This document shows, piece after piece, positions 21,611 through 31,640 of a stretch of DNA of 64,000 bases. Under the pieces are notes generated by a model that was not told the DNA's origin, searched no databases, and worked only from the letters and a program-made list of their open reading frames with translations. The stretch spans positions 1-64,000 of the forward strand of contig JADFTS010000115.1 of NCBI GenBank assembly GCA_015680905.1, written 5' to 3'. Within the stretch, counting starts at the first letter, position 1. The number at the start of each line of letters is the position of its first letter. The DNA is from Coptis chinensis. Taxonomy: Eukaryota; Streptophyta; Magnoliopsida; Ranunculales; Ranunculaceae. A program made the translations under genes and the position numbers.

Positions 21611-21969
21611 CATTAATTGACAACTTTTTGCGCAAAACTTTTCTCCGTCAACTCTTTGTGAATATATTTTGCTCGTAATACCACCGTTTTTCCGTGCGGC
21701 GAAAATTCACATTACGTCAACTTTCTGTGCGAAAACTTTCTCTAGCTTCTTTATTTTTTACAAGGCATGAGATCTTTCCACTCAAAACTTTTCTTCACAA
21801 ACTTTTCATCGATATCTTTTGCTCATAATTCTGTCGTTCCTCGACCTGCGACAAAAGTCCCAAACTTTTCATCGTCATCTTTTGCTCGTAATTTTTTTAG
21901 TAATTATATAATTTCTCCGTGATCAAGCAACTTCTTTTCTTTAGTGCTTTCTATTTTTTTTCGGTCAGT

Positions 21970-22475
21970 GTCACAAGAAGAGTACCAACAATGCCAACGC
22001 CGCTGTCGGCAGCAAGAGCAAGGCAGTAGCAACAACGACAAGGAGATAGCAGATGGGAACAACAAGAGCAGAGAAACAATCTTTACTTCCTAGATGAAGA
22101 AAGCTTTGAAGATCGGTTCAGGACTCGACATGGATACACCAGAGTTTCCCAGAGGTTCTCTCAAATTTCAAGTCTTCTTTGGGGAATTGAAAACTATCGT
22201 TTGGGCCTCTTTGAAGCAAATCCTAACACTTTCATGATTCCTCACCATGTTGATGCTGAAATTGTTTTCTTGTTAGAGGAGGAGGAAATATCAGCTTAAT
22301 CCACCAACAAAACAAGGAGTCATACAACCTTGGACGTGGAGATGTGATTAGGGTCCCTGCAGGAAGTTCTTTGGCGTTGGTGGTGAAAATCCAGAGTCTT
22401 TTCTTCAATGTCTTCAGCGATGAGATCCTTGAAGCCGCATTTAATACTGAGAGAGAAATAGATAAGTGTTCAGAC
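21970..22475 (+). pseudogene. Captured 7S vicilin (seed storage cupin) fragment inside the gypsy element
   Basis: The first frame gives the vicilin-type Cys motif Q-Q-C-Q-R-R-C-R-Q-Q-E-Q, then (after a frameshift near 22070) F-L-D-E-E-S-F-E-D-R-F-R-T-R, R-V-S-Q-R-F, G-I-E-N-Y-R-L, E-A-N-P-N-T-F and P-H-H-V-D-A-E. A second shift near 22275 leads to G-G-G-N-I-S-L-I-H-Q-Q-N-K-E-S-Y-N-L-G-R-G-D-V-I-R-V-P-A-G, the cupin core. About 35 residues are then missing and the sequence resumes at G-G-E-N-P-E-S-F and F-S-D-E-I-L-E-A-A-F-N-T-E-R. Vicilins are trimeric storage proteins of seed vacuoles. Introns are not visible, which would fit capture through an RNA intermediate, but the exon borders of the source are unknown to me. 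It lies in the sense orientation, between the tandem arrays and the 3' LTR. Confidence 0.88.
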
Positions 22476-22571
22476 TTATACTGTGGGGCAAATATTCTAG
22501 TCCATGTGAACTTACTAATGAAGTCCAACTTGTACGACACTAGCTTTATCTCTTTTCCAAATCCGATTTAA

Positions 22572-23135
22572 TTTGATAGCCACATCAATTCCAATCATTA
22601 TTAGCCCATATGTTTTTGCCGAAATTTGTGCACTTACTATCACATTCCAAGCCATTGTTGGTTAAGAACATTTTTATTTGCCAATTCTTTTTCTCTAATT
22701 GCCCAATGCCACCAACTTAAATTATGCATCCCACTCAAATTAAATTAATTAAAAAAAAATTATATTACATTTATTTTTATTGGTTTCCCTTAATATTTTT
22801 GTTTCGTTCCCATTCGTCCACGCCATTTACAGAAAATATGTGTCAAACGCATAGATTTTTGTTTTTACCGTGCTCTAATTTTTCATTGTACTTCTAATAT
22901 AAAGCTTACACTGGCATAAGTAGTCCAAATCAATTTTATTATTATTACGTAATTATTTCGGTATAAATTTTGCAATCAATTTCTTTTGAAATTTTTTTGT
23001 GCCACCCATTTCGTTTCCGATAATTCACGATTTTTTTTTTTTCGATTTTCATTTCATTTTTCTTTGACGACACTTCGTTATAATTGAATTTCATTTTTTC
23101 TTTCTTCTTTGCCATATGAACTTTGTTCGCATGCC
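22572..23135 (+). other. Gypsy 3' untranslated region
   Basis: AT-rich sequence between the vicilin fragment and the polypurine tract. No coding or repeat structure seen. Confidence 0.5.
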
Positions 23136-23145
23136 AAAGAGGGGA
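23136..23145 (+). other. Polypurine tract of gypsy element
   Basis: AAAGAGGGGA directly precedes the 3' LTR. Confidence 0.85.
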
Positions 23146-23626
23146 TGTTCGACCCCCACCTCACGTTAACAAGCGTCCATTTGTAGGAGTCTCCACTTTA
23201 TTCGTTTAATCGGCAGAATTTAAAGCCCAATTCGCAATATCATGGATCAATGTACGGGCCCATTAACTCATGTGTAAAAGGTGAACCTTAGCCACATGGC
23301 TTGCCACTGAATATCGTTGATTTATGTCCAGGATTCGTTTATCAAAGAGATAATTATCAGTTGAGATTTATATTCTATCACAATTACTCAAACTACAAGA
23401 ATACTTGATCTAGAAGGACTCTCTACTCTACCTATATAAATACCAAACTATTTTTCATACAGAACTACGTTCTTGAGACTTGATCCCACCGATAATTTGG
23501 GTGCGTGAGGCAACCGCAAGGTCTGATCTCATCATTCCCCCGATCACCATCATTTTTCTAATTACTTTTCTACGTTCTTCGTCTTTTCATCAACACTTGG
23601 TGTTTTGATCATATTTGGTCGAAACA
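23146..23626 (+). repeat. 3' LTR of gypsy element
   Basis: The 481-bp partner of 12434-12905, followed at once by the target duplication GGTAC. Confidence 0.93.
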
Positions 23627-25320
23627 GGTACTTTGAATCTTACAGATGCTATGCGCCGTATAATGACTTCAATATCTCAAATCACAAATATCAGTGAAAG
23701 GAGTAAACATTTGCAAAAGCAAAAAAAAATTCATCGTGATCTAAGCAAGTATACTAACAATGATGGTTTGTGTTTTCTTCTTCAATTTTGATATTTTATT
23801 CAAAATGTTTGCCAAATTCACAACTACTTTTTATATTTTAGGAGTTCATGACTTTGGACCACCAACTGAAGAGTGTATGTACTGTAGAGCAATTCTTTGG
23901 GAAGAAGAAAGAAATAACAAAGGAAAATCATCTGTTCCAACATTCTCTATATGTTGTGGAGAAGGAAAAAGTTCAACTTCCACTATTTGAGACTGCTCCC
24001 CGAGTTTCTTGATAAACTCTTAGACTTGCAAGGAGGAATAAGATCTACTAAATTTAGAAGATATATATCGGACATACAACTCCATGTTTCAATTTATACT
24101 GAGGAGGGAAGATAGATAAGACTATCAATGATGGAGGAGGTCCTTTCATTTTCAGAATAAGTGGGCAAAATCATCATAAAATTGGGTCTCTTCTTCCATT
24201 CGAAAATAAGCCTCCTCAATTTGCCCGAGTTATATGTATCACGATACTCAAAATGAATTGAAGAATAGGATGCAAATATTCAATGAATATAATGAACTTC
24301 CCGATCCCGCAATTGTTGATGGATTGATCAAAATGTTTGATCAACACAATAAAGTTATCTGATCTTTTAGGATGGCTAGAGACGATTTAAAGAAGATGAA
24401 ATGATTGATGTCCCCTAAGACTTATTAATTCTCGGCAGAGTGATGGAAGACAATACAATCACTAATTGGCAATGAAGTTAAACTTTAATTGAAGGGATGG
24501 GTTTAATGTTAATGATTTTAGGGACATAATTGTTGAAACTAGAGGAGGTTTGGAGAGAATAAATGAATTGCATCCTAAATTCATGGCTTTGCAATATCCT
24601 TAATGTTTCCCCGTGGTGAAGATGGCTATAGACTTGGGATTCCTTATAGAAGATTTCCTAATAGTGAGGAAAATGAAAGAGTTTTTAATATAGATGATCA
24701 TAAAAGAGATACGGTTAGTATGAGACAATATTGGGCTTTTAGACTGCAAAGAAGGACACTAGAAAGTCTCCTACTCTGGATAGGTGGACGTTTACGTCAA
24801 ACAGTCATTGTTGATGGTTATACATGCATAGAAGATCAAAGAATGTGTTGGTATCAGACACACCAAGAAGAAATTAGGGCTGATTTATCTGACAATGTGA
24901 TGGATGCAATTAATTAGCGGTATATAAGTAATATTATTTAATTTTTAAATTTTATTTCCATTAGCTTATAATTTGTTTTAATCTATCAATAACCCGTTTT
25001 AAAATAAACACAGGTGATACTATAGCAGCATCAATTGGTAAACGTTTGATCCTTCCTTCAACATTTACAAGAGGCCCTAGATACATGATACAGACCTACC
25101 AAGATGCTATTGCCATATGTAGATGGGCAAGACCAACGATCTTTTATTACCTGTGACTTGCAATCCAAATTAGAATGAAATTCTTAGTTATCTACAAAAG
25201 ACCACGGATTATTGCCTAATGATGTTCCTGACGTTGTGTGTCGAGTATTCAAAATGAAGTTGGAGTGCATTATGAAAAGATTGCATTATGGAAATCATTT
25301 CGGCAGAGTCATTACAGGTT
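23627..25320 (+). pseudogene. Helitron helicase-like N-terminal domain
   Basis: The frame resumes after the gypsy element with T-L-N-L-T-D-A-M-R-R-I-M. After an intron come M-Y-C-R-A-I-L-W-E-E-E-R (the zinc-type C-x-x-C region, one cysteine changed), and in shifting frames N-E-L-P-D-P-A-I-V-D-G-L, M-F-P-R-G-E-D-G-Y, R-Q-Y-W-A-F-R-L-Q-R-R and Q-R-M-C-W-Y-Q-T-H-Q-E-E-I-R-A-D-L (open frame 24603-24917). After an intron ending CACAG near 25013, the exon reads G-K-R-L-I-L-P-S-T-F and the P-D-V-V-C-R-V-F-K-M-K-L region. This is the helitron_like_N domain that precedes the HUH motif in plant Rep/helicase proteins. Several stops and frameshifts inactivate it. Confidence 0.9.
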
Positions 25321-26102
25321 ATAATCACATACCCTTTTTTTTTTTTATAGAATAGATAATGTCTAGTAAGACTATAAATTGACGTAGAGGAAAAACCTAC
25401 AAAATGTGAAACAATAGTTAATAATTTATTCATAAATGTGGAATTCATGTTTGCTATTAACTGTAAAATGTAAATTTATGTGTTTTAACATCCTATATTT
25501 AGACAGGGGAGAACACACATACTAACTGTTATTATTTTGAAGTCCGAGCACCAATTGAGCTATGTGTTTTTTATGGAAAACAGTGCATTGTGGCTAAAAT
25601 AATATATAGTCAAAGTTGTTAGAAACTAGATACGTAATGAAGAGGAGATGGGAGGAAAAAAGAAGGAAGCTACCTTCACCAGTGAAAAAACACACTAACT
25701 GTTATTATTTTGAAGTCCGAGCACCAAATTTTAGAAGTAAGAAGTCCGAGCACCCACTCACGGGCATAGTTGGTAAATGCTTCTGATCTGACAGTTAGAC
25801 CTTCAGAGATACTCAAGAATAACTCCCCAATGAAATGAAAACTGTCCTCATAGAACTCAGCCACAAAAGCAGAACTAGCATCCATCTAACAGAAAACTAC
25901 CCATTTTTGTTGTGTCAGTGTCATTTACTTAGTTAATGTACTTTAGTACCCTTTTAAATTCAATTTGTTAAGATTGATGCTTACGGTTTGTCTCATTTTC
26001 TGAGTGATCCATCTATTTCACTTCTTAATAGGAAGATATATTTCTTACTTATTGATAAGATCATATACCTTTATAATTATTTAAAGACTGCTACTAAATA
26101 AA
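25320..26102. other. Intron or insertion within the Helitron Rep gene
   Basis: It separates the V-C-R-V-F-K exon from the HUH exon. A 40-bp segment ending GAAGTCCGAGCACCA occurs twice (about 25507-25553 and 25686-25728). The minus-strand frame 25885-25676 (D-A-S-S-A-F-V-A-E-F-Y-E-D-S-F-H-F) looks protein-like, but I cannot identify it. Both suggest a secondary insertion. Confidence 0.4.
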
Positions 26103-26300
26103 TTTTTCTTTGTTGTGTATAGTATTGTATGTTATTGAATTTCAAAAACGAGGACTGCCACATGCTCACATTTTATTGTTTTTACATCCGGAAGATAAAT
26201 ACATTTTTCTTTTTTGTGTGCAGTATTGTATGTTATTGAATTTAAAAATCGAGGACTGCCACATGCTCACATTTTATTGTTTTTACATCCGGAAGATAAA
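26103..26300 (+). repeat. Tandem duplication of the Helitron HUH-motif exon
   Basis: Two copies of about 97 bp (26103-26199 and 26205-26300, period 101 bp) differ at only a few positions. Each has its own T-rich tract, an acceptor (TATAG in the first, TGCAG in the second) and the codons for V-I-E-F-x-K-R/I-G/E... and L-P-H-A-H-I-L-L-F-L-H-P. The H-A-H pair is the HUH metal-binding motif of the rolling-circle Rep nuclease. In the first copy the frame reads Q-K-R-G-L-P-H-A-H as in the family. In the second, Q-K-R is changed to K-I-E. The 101-bp unit is a direct repeat, best explained by local slippage or unequal exchange. Confidence 0.9.
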
Positions 26301-27180
26301 GCTAAAAGTGCTTCGGATATAGACAAGATGATATCAAATTTGAATTGCGGACAAAGCCGGTGAACCTTTCTTGTATGATATTGTAGTCCAAACAATGATT
26401 CACGGTCCGTGTGGTGAGAAGAAAAAGGGTTCTCCATGTATGGACACTAAGAAGAAGAAATGTACAAAGAAATTTCCAAAGGATTTTTTGCAGTGAAACG
26501 ACATTTGATGAGAAAGGTTTTGCGGTTTATCGAGAAATGAGATAATAAAAGAACTGCGGTGGTGGGCGTCAAAATCCGGTTGAAATTGACAATCAGTGGG
26601 TTGTTCCTTACAACCCTAAACTTACCAAAGAATTTCAGTGTCACATCAATGTTGAACATTGTAACGCTCCACGGATGATTAAGTACTTATTCAAGTACAT
26701 TTCAAAAGGGCAAGATCGAACTCTGGTATTGTTGAAGAAAATAATGTCTATGACCAAGATAAACCGGAAGCCGGTCGCGTACATCAAGTTGATGAGATTA
26801 AGCACTATCTAGACTTCAGATATGTATGTGCATGGGAAGCAAGTTGGAGGATTTATGAATTTGACATCGGTCTGAGAGATCCATACGTTGAAAGAATGAG
26901 TTTCCATCTTGAAAATCAACGAGAATATTGTTTTTTCGTGCAAATGGGGATCCAAATTGAAATTGTTGCAAGTGAAAAAAAAGACAAAAACTATGTTCAC
27001 CGAAAGTGGATCGTATTAATGAAAAAAAGACCAGTGGAAGACATCTTACATATGTTGACTTCCCTTTACAATTTGTGTGGGGGAAATGCAAAGGTTTCAA
27101 TACATTACAATTTCAAAGAAAAATTTATATTTGAAATTACATATAAAATTTATATTTATTCATAACATACATATTTTTAA
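26301..27180 (+). pseudogene. Helitron Rep domain, after the HUH motif
   Basis: Frames carry A-S-D-I-D-K-M-I-S, A-G-E-P-F-L-Y-D-I-V, H-G-P-C-G-E-K-K-K-G-S-P-C-M, K-C-T-K-K-F-P-K-D-F, then H-C-N-A-P-R-M-I-K-Y-L-F-K-Y-I and the R-Y-V-C-A-W-E-A-S-W-R-I-Y-E-F end. The Y-L-F-K-Y region precedes the catalytic tyrosines of Rep. Here the downstream tyrosine part reads K-H-Y-L-D-F-R-Y-V, so both tyrosines of a Y-x-x-x-x-Y pattern are kept. Frame changes lie near 26345, 26500 and 26715. Confidence 0.85.
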
Positions 27181-27189
27181 TTTTTTCAG

Positions 27190-29212
27190 GAATGGAAAAG
27201 AAGAAGCCAAGGATTGAAGATTGGAAGAATATTCTATGCTTTCAACACAAGGGGAAAGATATTATATCGTATGCTTCTAAACATTGTAAAGGAGCTAGAA
27301 ATTTTGAAGAAAGAAAGAGCTGTTAATGGTACTCTCTATGATGATTACAAGTCGACTTTGCCGGCGCTTTGGTCTTTTACAAGATGACAATGAATGGCAT
27401 CTTGCCATTAAAGCTTGGTGAATGGTCTTCCGATCCATCATTACGCCGAGTTATTTGTAACACTCTTAGTGTTTTGTGAGTTATCCAATGCTATTGATAT
27501 GTGGAACTGCCATTGGGAGTTACTATCGATGATATCTTAAGGGCTAATCCAAATTTATCTGAATCGAACTGAAAGGAAAACACTTCTTGAAGTTGAAATT
27601 CTAATGAGCGAGAATGGGTGGAGTCTAAAAGATTATAAGTTTGATATCGAGCGGATGAAGCCGAGAAAGAATGATACAAGAGGAACTAAATTATAATTGC
27701 AATTTACTTTCCTCCACGGTACTTACAGCTTCATGGTGGATTGAATGTCGAACAAAAAGCATTTTTGATCTTTGTCATTAATTATTTGTTGAAAGTAATC
27801 TTTGGAAGTCTCTTCTTTGTATATGGAAGTGGAGGAACAGGAAAAACTTATCTATGGAATACAATAATTGCAAAGTTACGCTCACGAAGAAAAATAGTTC
27901 TACTGTAGCATCATCGGGCATAGCATCTCTTTTATTACGGTGTGGTCGAACCGCCCACTCGAGGTTCAAAATTCCCATTCGATCGGATGAATCTACAACT
28001 TGCAATGTTACACTAAAGATGCACTTGGCAAAACTCATTCAGAAAACAGATTTGGTCATATGGGACCGAAGCACCAATGAGTAAGAAAAATGACTTTGAG
28101 TCCATTGACAAGACATTTAGAGACATAATGTGCGTGATTGATAAAAGCTTGAAAGATAAACCATTTGGCGGGAAAAACAGTTGTTTTGGGAGGTGACTTC
28201 AGTGAGGCGCTTCCAGCTTATAGAAAAAGGCTCAAGAGAAGCTATTGTATCGGCTTCGATAAACAGATCCTACTTATGGCGTCCCCTTCAAGGTTTTTCG
28301 TCTTTCCATAAACATCGTTTGAGTAGAATAGATTCTACATCACCAAGTACCCAATCCGATGTAGAATTTAACAATTGGATATTAGCTATTGGTGAAGGAA
28401 AACTGCCGATCAATCATTATGCGAAGGGAAGAACCATCATGGATTGAAATACACGAAGATCTAATTATTCGATTCGGAAGGAGATGGGATAGAAGAGATT
28501 GTAAATACTATTTATCTGAGAACTTTCAAGGAACTACAAAGATGTAGAATACTTGAGAAGTCGATGCATTCTGACACCTACGAATGCTTCTGCAGATGAG
28601 TTAAACAAATACGTTCTCTCATTAATTCCAGGTGAAATACATGAATACTTGAGTGCAGACACATTAAGTGCGGCATCTGATAAAATCACAGATCAAGACA
28701 TTTTGTATCCTACAGAGTTCCTTAACACTCTTCAAATATCAGGGATTGCAAATCATCAAATTCAACTAAAAGAGGGAGCTCCTATCATGCTTATTAGAAA
28801 CATAAACCAGAGTAAGGGACTTTGCAATGGTACTCGGATGAAAGTGACAAAAATAACAGATTATGTCCTAAAAGCAGAAATCATTACTGGAGTACGAAGT
28901 GGAGATGAACACACCATTCCTCGGATTGTGATGAAGTCAGAAAATAAAAATTGGCCTTTTGTCTTACGCCGAACACAGTATCCAATAAAGCTTTGTTATT
29001 GAATGACAATAAACAAAAGCCAAGGCCAAACTCTAAGCAGTGTTGGAGTGTATCTCAAAAGTTCAGTATTCTCGCATGGGCAGTTATATGTTGCAGTGTC
29101 ACGTGTGACTTCACGCTCTGGCTTGAAGATTTTATTAAACGACAGAGAAGACAAATTGCATCAGCATACCAAAAATATTGTCTTCCAAGAACTCTTCAAC
29201 AATCTTCCTTGA
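27190..29212 (+). pseudogene. Helitron PIF1-like helicase domain
   Basis: After an intron, the helicase part shows the Walker A loop V-Y-G-S-G-G-T-G-K-T-Y-L-W (27820-27858), A-S-S-G-I-A-S-L-L-L with the R-T-A-H-S-R-F motif (27905-27970), and V-L-G-G-D-F near 28175-28195. Walker B should read W-D-E-A-P-M near 28063, but one extra C (GGACCGAAGC) puts it out of frame. The last part is well preserved: 28553-29002 and then 29003-29212 give [31 protein letters not shown] and [10 protein letters not shown] before the natural stop. A TGA at 29002-29004 splits the last two pieces, where the family has A-M-T-I-N-K. The enzyme would unwind donor DNA during rolling-circle transposition. Confidence 0.93.
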
Positions 29213-31575
29213 CATTCTCTACTCATCACTGTCATTGTAAGTTTTTTTTTTTATTTACCTACTTTTACACCTCTGTTGGCAAACTAATATTATTTCATCT
29301 TTATTGAACAGTATTCTTTCTTCTAATATATATATTCACTTCCAAGTAAAAATTAGGCCACCTCATTTGAGGCAATCAGGTGTTTGTTTTGACTTTATTT
29401 CCTATCTCTCTACAGTAAAACAAGAAGGTGGAAGCATTAAATCAACTACAATAACTACCATTTGAAACTCAAGTAGCAACTCAAAGAAGAAACCACTACT
29501 TACAATGCGGGGAGATGGAGAAGGAATTGCTTCTTTGTTATTAGTTGCGGTGGTGGAGAAAGTAGGAGAAGATATAGCGGAGTAAGACAAATCCTCAGGA
29601 AAAATTGGTAGCGAAATAACAACACCTACTGAGTTACGATATAACTAGAGACTATATTGGTATTCGGCCAAACAACCGATTGAAATATCATATGAAATGA
29701 GCTAAGAAAGCGTCATGATTATACCTCTTCGATTGGGAGGAGTGTTTTCATAGGAGTGGCACTTTCTGTGTTGCTATCTGTTCTTCTGTTTTGGTTTTGT
29801 TGCCTTCGTAGACTATTAGCTTCTAGCTAATTGATGTATCTGTTTGCATCATATCAATAGATTAGAAAAAATTGGATATTATCAATTTATTAAGTTTTAT
29901 TGGTCGAAAAGATATATATCATTTATGTTTTATTTTCTCCTCATTATGTTGAAAATTGCTAAACTCCATATCCTACTTACAGCAACTACCCAAAAGTCCA
30001 GAACATACAAGAAGCATACCGCATTCAACTTACAGACCACACTCACCCCAAAATCGATAGCCCTTCTACTTACGGTTCATATAACAAGTACTTGCTGTCA
30101 CACCAGAAATACGCTTTTACAGTTTGACCACATTGTACTTACAGTCGCCATATAACAAGTACAAGATGCTTGCAACATTTTCCTGACGCTTGCACCAACA
30201 AGAGGATCAACGCAAGAATGAGGAACCCATTAACGTGTCAACAAAAAGACTAGAGTCGTTTGATTGTATCTTACATCTTCCTCCTGTCACCACTGTGGTG
30301 AGTCCAAATATATTCCGCTAAACCATAAGTGGAACACTATATACGCCCATTTGTCAAACCAGATGTAATTAATCACGTTGGCAGGCAAAATTACTATCAT
30401 TTTTTGTGGCATTTCTTAACACCCAGGAACTGTTCTTTGCCAACCATGTTCCTTTAGGAACACCCCTACCTCTTCCGAGGACTTGATTTGGTACGTGTAC
30501 TATCATATTAGACTCAGGAGTTACTCAGGAGTTTGATCTCTCCATAACACTATATGCTCCTTGCCTCTCACTGGGACATTCTTTGTACTGGCAACAGCTG
30601 AACCAGACAAGGCCTGCATCTGCCCGGAATCATAAATCCTGTTCCATTGATGAGCCAATATCTTTTGCATGTGCCAAAGGCAGGTTAACTCGGCTACAAG
30701 AATTAGAATTTCGATTCCATGATGATTGGATATCATCCATCTCTCCACCTCTGCCCCACTTTCCTATTTTAAATGAGGACCTATATGATGTTGTAGGTCT
30801 CATATTGTTTGCTGCTCCATTTCCTCTGCCATATCCACTTGCCGCAAGAGAACCATGTAAAGACTGAATCCTCCTACGCAAGTCAGGAGTTCTGTTCCAT
30901 TGTGATTCCAGAGTCTTTCCTATACCTCTCCCCACTTACCAATTTCCAATACATTATTAAGCTGCTCCAATTCCTCTATGAGAGCGGTTGTGAGTAGAGT
31001 GAATTGCTTCTATATTTCCTCTTCCCCTGCCTCTCCAAGCAACACTGTATCTTTCTTGATTTTGCAAGCTAGCGATAGCGGTGAAGAAGTCCGAAACCCT
31101 ATCTTGCCTTGGTGTCGGTGACGGTGGAATGTTACAAAAACTCAAATATTCAAAGGAAACTTCTTGAATACAATCATTATTAAAATCTTTAACTATGCTC
31201 CAATGACTTACAATCCCACATGACTTGATGCATAAGCGGGACATATACCTTCACATAAGCACTTCCAAAGTTTATGGAAAAGTGATTAAGTTATCCATTT
31301 TGCTTTTTATGGTAGTCCCTTTTTAATGTCCACATTTTTTTTTAGTTCCCACTTTTTGATTTTTCGTTTAAATTATTCTAATATATTGTATGACTTTTCA
31401 GTCTTTAATCACAACAGGACCAATTTCATTTACAAAATCTTCTCTATTCACATACTCTACTCTAAAGAAAATTTCATTTTTTTGGGATTTAGTAATATGT
31501 AATTTATTTTAATCAATTTCTTTAAGTTGGCCCACTTTAAAAAAAATAACATTGTTCTGATAGGTAATACATTCA
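29213..31575. other. Interval between helicase and RPA genes of the Helitron
   Basis: It holds no Helitron domain I can name. The right half contains minus-strand frames (31244-30957, 30935-30630, 30748-30521) that run into one another in shifting frames. The first begins M-S-R-L-C-I-K-S-C-G and includes D-F-F-T-A-I-A-S-L-Q-N-Q followed by W-R-G-R-G-R-G-N. I cannot identify it. It could be a captured gene piece in reverse orientation or a later insertion. Confidence 0.4.
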
Positions 31576-31640
31576 TTGGAAATTTTTATGCTTACTAACA
31601 TATGGTGCACATGTATACTTAATAATCTTTTACATGCAAC

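Larger units (their letters stand above)
12434..23626 (+). mobile_element. Ty3/gypsy (Tat-like) LTR retrotransposon, 11.2 kb
   Basis: LTRs at 12434-12905 and 23146-23626 share TGTT(T)CGACCCCCACC at the start and GAAACA at the end. The target duplication GGTAC occurs at 12429-12433 and 23627-23631, inside a Helitron exon. The order is gag, protease, RT, RNase H, integrase, which is the Ty3/gypsy order. The archaeal-type RNase H and the long 3' region with tandem repeats after integrase fit the Tat lineage. The 4-kb 3' region carries an 86-bp repeat array, a second array of about 70 bp, and a captured vicilin fragment. Coding frames are broken in many places. Confidence 0.93.

Noticed and set aside
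22232..22540. Minus-strand 102-codon frame
   Set aside because: Shadow of the vicilin fragment on the plus strand.
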